A stretch of DNA of 64,000 nucleotides. Origin: JBCCGG01 sp039029395. Lineage in GTDB: Bacteria > Pseudomonadota > Alphaproteobacteria > Kiloniellales > JAKSDN01. Positions 24,351-31,700 of the stretch are shown piece after piece; position 1 is the stretch's first letter, and each line of letters begins with the position of its first letter. The notes beneath the pieces are model-generated. The model did no database searches. It was not told where the DNA came from and saw nothing but the letters and a program-made list of their open reading frames with translations. A program made the translations under genes and the position numbers. The DNA lies in contig JBCCGG010000023.1 of assembly GCA_039029395.1 (NCBI GenBank), positions 27,200-91,199 of the forward strand, read 5' to 3'.

Positions 24351-25886
24351 TCAGCGCCGGGAGTTGTAGACAACGTAGGGATCGAGCTCCGGGGTCTCCC
24401 AGGACTGGTACCAAGCCTCCAGATGAGGCGTCAAAGCGGCAACCATGTCGGCCGCCTCGCTCGGATAAGCCTCGGCGGCAAGGCTCTCGGCCAGCGCCCG
24501 CCCGACCTCCAGGGTATTGAATCGGGTCGGCTGTCGGTCTTCCAGCACCAATTCACCGGCAACCAGCACGCTGGTCACGTCGCTGGCCTTGGCGCGCAGC
24601 AGGATTAGGTCGCGCGGGTCGGCCTCCGGTGCGATCCACGGCCAGGTCAGGCGCGCTGTGTCGAGCAGCACCAAATCGGCCTGGTAGCCCGGCGCCAGAC
24701 GACCCAGTCGGCCTTCCTGGCGCAGCAGCTTGGCGCCGCCCAAGGTCGCCATCTCAAAGACCCGGGTGGGCGCCGGGGCCGGGCCGCCAAGATGCGGGGT
24801 ACGCGCCAGGCGCAGGGCGAGGCGCATCTCCGCGAAGAAGTCCTCGTCGTCGTTGATCGTCGTGCCATCCATGCCAAGCGCCACCGTTGTGTCCGAGGCG
24901 AGCAGCGCGTTGAGCGGCGCGATTCCTGTGCGCAAGCGCAGGTTGGAGCCGGGGTTGTGGCTGATCCCCGATCCGGTTTCGGCCAAAAGCGCGATCTCGG
25001 CCTCGCTCAGCCAGACACCGTGTGCGATCGAAAATCGCGGACCGAGCAGGCCCAGCTCGCCCATATGGCTGAGCGTCGCCGTGCCGTAGTCGCGCGGTCC
25101 ATGGAGCTTCTCGTAAAAGGATTCCGCTAGGTGTGTCTGGATGCCCACGTCTAAGGATTCGGCACGCTCGGCGATCTCCTGAAGGAAGGGGTCGGAGACC
25201 CACTGGGGGCCCGGCGGGCCGAACCAGACGTCAATGCGCGGGTGGTCCTTGTAGCGCCGCCAGGCCTCGTCCATCACGGCGAAATAGTCGGCGCGGGTCA
25301 GCTGATCGGGACCCGGCAACTGAACGCCGGCTTGGTCTCGCAGCTCCGGCGGAAGATCGTCTAGGAAGACCGCATCCTGGCCCTTGCCGTGAACCAGATG
25401 GCTCTGATCGCTAACCCCAGCAGCATAGGCGACCCGCAGGCCGGCCTTGTCGTAGGCCGCCAGGCCGCGGCCTAGGCGATCTGCGAAAGCCTCGGCTGGG
25501 CCACCGCCGCTCATCACCTCGACCACGCTCGTGACGCCGCTGCGCAGCAGCCGGTCGGCGCTCAGCAGCACGTTCAGCCCCATATCGCTCGGCCGCATGC
25601 GGGCATGGGCGAGGATCCAGGGCTCCAGAAGGTCGTCGGGTATGGCGTGCTGAAGGGCCGTGACACCAGCGCTGTGGTGGTGGGCATTGATCAAGCCCGG
25701 CAAGACCGCGGTCCGCTCCGAGCCGATCACTCGGGCGTCCGGATTGGCCGCGTGCAGGGTTGGCCAGTCGCCGACCTCTTCGATCACGTCGCCGGTGACC
25801 AGGACGGCGCCGTCTTCAACTGTGCCGTCGGACTCGGCGGCGCCGGTCACCAACCAGCGGCCACGAACCAGCAGGCGATCCGTCAT
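24351..25886 (-). CDS. Amidohydrolase-superfamily deaminase-like enzyme
   Basis: A 511-residue metal-dependent amidohydrolase of the ATZ/TRZ or SAH-deaminase type. The N-terminal metal motif is NAHHHS near residue 68. Further ligands are in QTHLAES and IAHGVW, and the catalytic Asp is in LGMDGTTINDDEDFF. Most relatives hydrolyse amino groups from ring nitrogen compounds such as guanine, triazines or 5'-deoxyadenosines. The C-terminal composite domain is complete (LGRLAPGYQADLVLLD). It lies three bases downstream of the GMC oxidoreductase gene in the same minus-strand unit, so the two may act on one compound (inference). Confidence 0.83.
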   Translation of the reverse strand: MTDRLLVRGRWLVTGAAESDGTVEDGAVLVTGDVIEEVGDWPTLHAANPDARVIGSERTAVLPGLINAHHHSAGVTALQHAIPDDLLEPWILAHARMRPSDMGLNVLLSADRLLRSGVTSVVEVMSGGGPAEAFADRLGRGLAAYDKAGLRVAYAAGVSDQSHLVHGKGQDAVFLDDLPPELRDQAGVQLPGPDQLTRADYFAVMDEAWRRYKDHPRIDVWFGPPGPQWVSDPFLQEIAERAESLDVGIQTHLAESFYEKLHGPRDYGTATLSHMGELGLLGPRFSIAHGVWLSEAEIALLAETGSGISHNPGSNLRLRTGIAPLNALLASDTTVALGMDGTTINDDEDFFAEMRLALRLARTPHLGGPAPAPTRVFEMATLGGAKLLRQEGRLGRLAPGYQADLVLLDTARLTWPWIAPEADPRDLILLRAKASDVTSVLVAGELVLEDRQPTRFNTLEVGRALAESLAAEAYPSEAADMVAALTPHLEAWYQSWETPELDPYVVYNSRR

Positions 25887-25889
25887 GCC

Positions 25890-27587
25890 CTAACCCTCGA
25901 GCGTTCGCTTGGGTGCGCCTTGGCGCTGGCGGGTCTCCCACTCTGGGTCGATCCAGGCCGGGGCGTTGGAGGCAGGTAGGGCATCGCGACCCAAGATAAT
26001 GTCGGCTGCCTTCTCGCCGACCATGATGGTCGGGCCGTTCAAGTTGCCGTTGGTGATTACTGGGAAGATCGAGGAATCGGCTAAGCGCAGGTTGTCGATG
26101 CCGATCACCCGGCATTGGGGATCGACCACCGCCAAAGGATCCGAGGCATCGCCCATCTTGCAGGTGCACGAGGGATGGTAGGCGCTTTCCGTATTCTGGC
26201 GCACCCAGGCGTCGATCTCGTCGTCGGCGCGCACCAGGTCGCCGGGTTGGATCTCGGCGTCCCGGTAGGTGTCCATCGCCGGCTGGGCGAGGATTTCGCG
26301 GGTCAGGCGGATGCACGCCCGCCAGTCGCGCACGTCGTCTTCTTCCTTCATGTAGTTGAACAGGATCTTAGGCTTGGCCTCGGGGTCGGGCGAGGCGATG
26401 CGCACCCAGCCCCGGCTCTTCGGCTTGTTGGGACCGACGTGGACCTGAAAGCCGTGGCCGTCGAAGGCGGCGTTGCCGTCATAGCGCATGGCGGCCGGCA
26501 AGAAGTGATACTGGATGTCCGGCCATTTAAGCCCGGCCCGGGAGCGGATGAAGGCGCACGATTCGAAGTGGTTGGTGGCGCCCAGGCCGTCCTTGAAGAG
26601 CATCCAGCGCGTGCCGATCATCAGCTTATTCAGGGGTCCGATCTTGCCGTTGAGCGTGATCGGCTGGGTACAGCGATACTGGAAATAGACCTCCAGGTGA
26701 TCTTGCAGGTTTTCGCCGACTCCGGCCAGCTCGTGCACGACCGGTACACCGGCCTCCTGCAGCACCTGCCCCGGACCGATGCCCGAAATTTGAAGCAGTG
26801 TGGGCGACCCGATCGAGCCAGCCGCGAGCACCACCTCGCGCATAGCGCGGGCCTGGTGAACGGCTCCCGCCTGTTGGTACTCCACACCGACCGCCTTGCG
26901 CCCTTCAAGCAGAATTCGCCGGGTCAGGGCGCCGGAGGCGACCTTGAGGTTGGGCCGCCCCAACGCCGGCTTAAGGTAGCCATTGGCGGTCGACCAGCGC
27001 ACACCGTCCTTGACCGTCATGTGCATGGGGCCGAAGCCTTCCTGCTGGTGACCGTTGTAGTCGGCCGTCTCAAGATAGCCGGCCTCGACGCCAGCCTCGA
27101 TAAAGGCCCGGTAGAGCGGATTGAGCTCCATCTCGTTGCCGTTGCAGGTCGCCAGCGGCCCTTCGGCGCCCCGATAGTCGTCGCCGCCGCCCTTCCATGT
27201 CTCGGCCCGACGGAAATAGGGCAAGCAATGGCGGTAACCCCAGCCGGCCGCGCCTTCCTCTTCCCACTGGTCGAAATCGCATGCATGGCCGCGCACGTAG
27301 ACCATCCCATTGATCGACGACGAGCCGCCCAGCACCTTGCCGCGCGGGCAGTGCAGGCGGCGGTTGTCGAGATGGGGCTCGGGCTCGGATTCGAAGAACC
27401 AATTGAAGCGCTTCATGTTCATGGGGATCGAGAGCGCCGTCGGCATCTGCACGAAGATGCTGCGGTCGCTGCCGCCGGCCTCGATCAGCAGCACCCGGTT
27501 TGCTGGGTCCTCGCTCAGGCGATTGGCCAGAACACAGCCAGCCGAGCCGGCCCCAACAATGACGTAATCGAACTGCTCGTCGGCCAT
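25890..27587 (-). CDS. GMC oxidoreductase, choline dehydrogenase-like
   Basis: A 565-residue GMC-family flavoprotein. The FAD motif VGAGSAGCVLANRLSED lies at about residues 12-28. The GMC signature around GKVLGGSSSINGMVYVRG is complete, and the C-terminal catalytic His segment is ESAYHPSCTCKMG. The sequence is of the BetA type, but many such proteins oxidise other alcohols. ATG 27587 has a GAGG site and matches the usual family start; the frame extends to 27605. It follows a remnant of a trimethylamine methyltransferase-family gene, a partner seen in methylated-amine catabolism, so a quaternary-amine alcohol substrate is plausible but unproven. Confidence 0.87.
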   Translation of the reverse strand: MADEQFDYVIVGAGSAGCVLANRLSEDPANRVLLIEAGGSDRSIFVQMPTALSIPMNMKRFNWFFESEPEPHLDNRRLHCPRGKVLGGSSSINGMVYVRGHACDFDQWEEEGAAGWGYRHCLPYFRRAETWKGGGDDYRGAEGPLATCNGNEMELNPLYRAFIEAGVEAGYLETADYNGHQQEGFGPMHMTVKDGVRWSTANGYLKPALGRPNLKVASGALTRRILLEGRKAVGVEYQQAGAVHQARAMREVVLAAGSIGSPTLLQISGIGPGQVLQEAGVPVVHELAGVGENLQDHLEVYFQYRCTQPITLNGKIGPLNKLMIGTRWMLFKDGLGATNHFESCAFIRSRAGLKWPDIQYHFLPAAMRYDGNAAFDGHGFQVHVGPNKPKSRGWVRIASPDPEAKPKILFNYMKEEDDVRDWRACIRLTREILAQPAMDTYRDAEIQPGDLVRADDEIDAWVRQNTESAYHPSCTCKMGDASDPLAVVDPQCRVIGIDNLRLADSSIFPVITNGNLNGPTIMVGEKAADIILGRDALPASNAPAWIDPEWETRQRQGAPKRTLEG

Positions 27588-27608
27588 ATCCTCACCCTCC
27601 TCCAACGT

Positions 27609-27959
27609 CTAGCTTACCGCCAGCGCGGGCTTGTGCCATCCAATTCCGAGATCGGCAAGCGGATCGGGCTTGCCGGCGGCATCCCACTCCTTCGTGCTCT
27701 GGCGGTTGCTGACCTCTCGATAAATGTACTCGCTTTGCATCCACTCGAGGGTTTGGGGCGCGCCCAGGAAATTCCCTTCGCCATAGACCACCTGGCGGAT
27801 CGTCTCCTTGGAAAGCAGCTCGTCGGTCACCTCGATACCACGCACTGTGCGGTTGATCTTGCTCAGCATGTCCTCGTCGACGACCGGCTGCTGCTTGCAG
27901 GACGACAGGATGCTGGCCGAACCTAGGGAAGTATTGCGGCCAAAACAGATGCTATGCAA
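27609..27959 (-). pseudogene. C-terminal remnant of a trimethylamine methyltransferase (MttB) family gene
   Basis: Residues from about 27 to 105 of this 116-codon frame match the C-terminus of MttB-family proteins: VDEDMLSKINRTVRGIEV, then SKETIRQVVYGEGNFLG, then LEWMQSEYIYREV and a final STKEWDAAG. The full family length is near 500 residues, so about four fifths is missing. The first 25 residues (MHSICFGRNTSLGSA) show no family similarity, and the upstream response regulator gene ends only 29 bases away, leaving no room for the rest. A deletion that removed the 5' part is the simplest explanation. It is four bases from the GMC gene and was probably co-transcribed with it. Confidence 0.72.
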
Positions 27960-27988
27960 AGCCCTAATCGGGTTCCCGGGAACCTACT

Positions 27989-28660
27989 TTACAGACTAAG
28001 GCCAAGCGACAGCGCGGTGCTGACAGCCTCGGTCCGGTTGGAGGCACCCAGCTTGTGAAAGATGCCCTTCAGATGGAAGGCGACCGTCACGTCCTTGAGA
28101 CCGAGCTCCTTGGCAATGTCCTTGTTGGATTGGCCGTGGACCAAAAGCGCCAAGACCTCTGACTCCCGGCGGGTCAGGCGATTGAGCGGGCTTTCCGGGT
28201 CGAGCCCGGGATCGGGCCGATAGTGGACCTGACTGGAAGGCTCGGTGAGCGCGATGGTCGGCACGTAGGTCTCGCCGGAAAGCACCAACTCGAGCGCCCG
28301 CAACATAGCTTCTCCTGCCAGATCCTTGGGGATGAAGCCGGCCGCGCCGCTGCTCAAGGCATCGCGCACCAGGCGCGGGTCGCCCTGGCCGGACAGCAGG
28401 ATGACCGGTAGGTCAGGATAGCGCCGCTTCATGGTTCTGAGGCCATCGAGGCCGTTCATGCCGGGCATGTTGACGTCGAGCACGACCAAGTCGAGCACAC
28501 GGGCATCGGAGACCCGCTCCAAGACCTGGTCGAAATCCGTTGCCTTGGTGATCTCGATCTCAGGCCGCAGCTTCTTGAGCAATGCCTGAAGCGCATCGAG
28601 CACCAATTTATGATCGTCGGCCAAAATCAGATGCAATCGGACCCCCTCAGCGAGGCTCAT
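27989..28660 (-). CDS. LuxR/NarL-type response regulator
   Basis: A 223-residue two-component regulator. The receiver domain (about residues 7-125) has the acidic pair in ILADDHK, the phosphoacceptor Asp in LVVLDVNMPGMNG and the Lys in GFIPKD. The LuxR helix-turn-helix (about 155-218) reads LTRRESEVLALLVHGQSNKDIAKELGLKDVTVAFHLKGIFHKLGASNR. ATG 28660 starts just before the receiver; the longer frame to 28768 runs into the divergent promoter. It is divergent from the giant hybrid PAS kinase and is its most likely output partner. Confidence 0.9.
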   Translation of the reverse strand: MSLAEGVRLHLILADDHKLVLDALQALLKKLRPEIEITKATDFDQVLERVSDARVLDLVVLDVNMPGMNGLDGLRTMKRRYPDLPVILLSGQGDPRLVRDALSSGAAGFIPKDLAGEAMLRALELVLSGETYVPTIALTEPSSQVHYRPDPGLDPESPLNRLTRRESEVLALLVHGQSNKDIAKELGLKDVTVAFHLKGIFHKLGASNRTEAVSTALSLGLSL

Positions 28661-28718
28661 CGTACCGTACCGAGAACACTTGAGACTAGCAGCGAACGGC
28701 CTCAAGGCACAGGGTCGA

Positions 28719-28747
28719 TGTGACCTTTTCGGCCAATCTGCTATACT
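28719..28747 (+). promoter_or_regulatory. Candidate promoter of the PAS hybrid kinase
   Basis: TATACT at 28742-28747 is a good -10, and a degenerate -35 (TGTGAC, 28719-28724) lies 17 bases upstream. Transcription would begin near 28754, downstream of the in-frame GTG at 28720. This supports ATG 28783 as the kinase start. Confidence 0.4.
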
Positions 28748-28782
28748 TAAGGGGAAATGACGCACCATTGCCCGCCGCCAGT

Positions 28783-31700
28783 ATGAAACAAGAGACGGAG
28801 AAACTCACCCAGGCGAACGAGCTTGAGGTCTTGCGTGCCCGTGTCGCCGTCCTAGAGCAGGAATGCGAGCGTCTCAAGAGCGCTGCCGTCGAAGCGCCGC
28901 GAGTGCCTGCCGGACTTGGTACGGAAGTTCAACGCTTGGCAGATGCTCTGCCGCTTCGACTATCTTACGTCGACACTCAAGAACGCTTGGTGTTTGTCAA
29001 TAGGGCCTACGAGGACAATCTCGGTCGGGACCGAAAGGCGCTCTATGAGCGACCAATTCGCGAGATCTTGGGTCAAGGATTCTACAATCGGGTCAAGACC
29101 CATATCACCTTCGCCCTGAGCGGCCGAGCCACATCGTTCGAGGTCACGGTGCAGTCGGAGACTGGCGAGGAGGGAAGAACCCGGACCAGTTATCTGCCCG
29201 ATGTTGGCACTGACGGTCAGGTGCGCGGTTTCTTTTCCATCGTGCAGGATGTCCCAAGGCCCGGGCGGCTGGAGACAAGCTCCGACAAGACGCAGGATCT
29301 CTACGAGCGGACCGAGCGCTTGGCGCGTCTGGGCCACTACGAATGGGACGAGGTGGTCGATCGCTGTACCTATTGCTCGAAAGAAATGGCCGAGCTGCAT
29401 GGCTTTACGGTCGAAGAGTATCTAGCGCTTTGCTCAGACACGGAGGGCGATGTTCTCGTTGTCCATCCAGAGGACCGAGAGCGCTATCGGAGTGCCGTCA
29501 AGAACTTAACCGACGATGGCTTGGCATTCGACCTGGAGTATCGCCTACTGCAGGGTGGCGGCGGTTTCATCGAAGTGCGCGAGGTGCTGGAGCCGATCTT
29601 CGACAGCGACGGCCGTCTGGTGCGTTCGATCGGTTATGTCCAAGACATTACAGAGCGCCGGCAGTCGGACCGTGCACTTCGGGAAAGCGAGCGCCGCTTC
29701 AAGGATTTTGCCGATGCTTCCTCCCACTGGCTGTGGGAGATGGACTCAGAATTCCGCTTCACCTTTCTCTCGGAAGGCATCATCCGAGTAACCGGCGAGC
29801 ATCCGGCGGATTTCATCGGCAAAACCAGGTGGGACATCGCTGGCGATAACCCGGCCAATCCAGAACTGTTGCACGCCAATCAAGCCCTTTTGGAGCGCCA
29901 TGAAATCTTCGAGGACTTGATCTACGAGCGGCCGAACCTACGTGGCGATGGACGGCTCTATCTGTCGGTTAGCGGGCGGCCCGTGTTCGATGCCGATGGA
30001 CGCTTTCAAGGCTATCGGGGCTCGGCCAAGGACGTTACCGAGCAGGTCCGAGTGCTTGAAGAGCTGCGCCAAAGCGAGGCGCTTTTCGCCCAGGCCGCCT
30101 TGATTGGTACGCTCGGCCACTGGGTCTGGGATGTTGCCAGCGACACCTGCACCTATTGCTCCGACGGACTTGCACAAATCTTTGGAATTACGCCCGAAGC
30201 GTTCATGGAGCGCTACGCAAGCCAAGAAAAGATCCTCCAACACATTCATCCCGACGACCGCGAGCGCTACGACAGGGTGATTGAGGAGGCTTGGGCCGAG
30301 CCCAAGGGCTTTGACATCGAGTTTCGCGAGTACATGCCCAACGGCGAGCTGCATTACATGCGCGAGCGCGGCGAACCGGTCTTTGACGACAGCGGGCAAC
30401 ATGTTCGCACGATCGGCATCGTGCAGGATATCACCAGAGACAAGTTGGTTGAGGCGGAACTCCTCAAGACTCAGGATCTCTTCGAACATACCGAACGGCT
30501 GGCCCGTTTGGGACACTTCGAGTGGGACGAGCTGGCCGACCGTTGCTCCTATTGCTCCAAAGAGTTGGCGCGGCTCCACGGTCTAACTGTTGCGCAGTAT
30601 CTCGAGCAATGTAAAGGCGAGGAGGACGACCTACAGGTCGTGCACCCCGACGATCAGGTGCTCTATCGGCAAGTCCTCAAAGCCGAGCACGACGAGGGCA
30701 AGGGTTTTGATATCGAGTACCGCTTGCGGCGCGCCAACGGTGAATACATCGAGGTGCGCGAAGAGCTAGAGCCGATTTTCGACGAGTCTGGTCGCCTGGT
30801 CCGTTCGGTCGGTTATGTACAGGATATCTCGGAGCGCAAGGCCGCCGAACGCGCGCTGATGGAGAGCGAAAAGCGGTTCAGGGATTTTGTCGACGCATCA
30901 TCCCACTGGCTGTGGGAGATGGGGCCGGATCTACGCTTCACTTACATTTCCGATAGCATCACCAAGGTTACCGGCGAGCTGCCGAGCGACTTCATCGGCA
31001 AGACCCGGCGGGAGATTGCCGGCGAAATTCCGGCCGATTCCAAGGCCCTGCGGGAGAATCTCGCACTGATGGACCGCCACGAGTCGTTCGAGGACTTTCT
31101 CTTCGATCGGCCGAAGATGAATGGCGGGCGGGTTTACCTCTATCTCAGCGGAAAGCCCATATTCGACGATCAAGGCGTGTTCCTCGGCTACCGCGGCACG
31201 GCGCGCGACGTGACCGAGCGCACGCGCATGATCGAAGAGATCCATCAAAGCGAAGCGCTGCTCAGACAAGCCGCCGAAATCGCTAATCTTGGTCACTGGG
31301 CGTGGGACGAGATCGAGAACAGGTGTGTGTTCTGTTCCGATGGCCTGGCACGCATGAACGGCCAAACAGTCGAGGAGTATCTGGCTAGCCACGCCACCAT
31401 GGAAGACATCTGCGCCTCATTGCATCCGGACGACCAGGAAAGATACGCCCAAGTGATCGAGCAAGCCGCCCGCGTGCGGAGTTCCTACGAGCTGGTGTTT
31501 CGCAAGAGTTTGAACGGCGTGGACTACCGCTATTTCCGTGAACGCGGCGAGCCGATCTTCGACGATCGTGGCCAGCATGTTCGCACTGTCGGCATCCTTC
31601 AGGACATCACAAAGGACCGCGAAGCGGAAGAAGCCGTGCGTAAGAGCGAGGCACTGCTGCATCAGGCGGCAGAAATGGCCAATCTCGGTCACTGGGCCTG

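Noticed and set aside
26115..27926. A 603-codon plus-strand open frame opposite the GMC gene
   Set aside because: It is a shadow frame of a clearly recognisable gene in high-GC DNA. Its sequence is Arg/Gly/His-rich and has no domain pattern. The same applies to long antisense frames at 32608-34446, 48946-50883, 50057-52168, 57771-58916 and 60302-61459.
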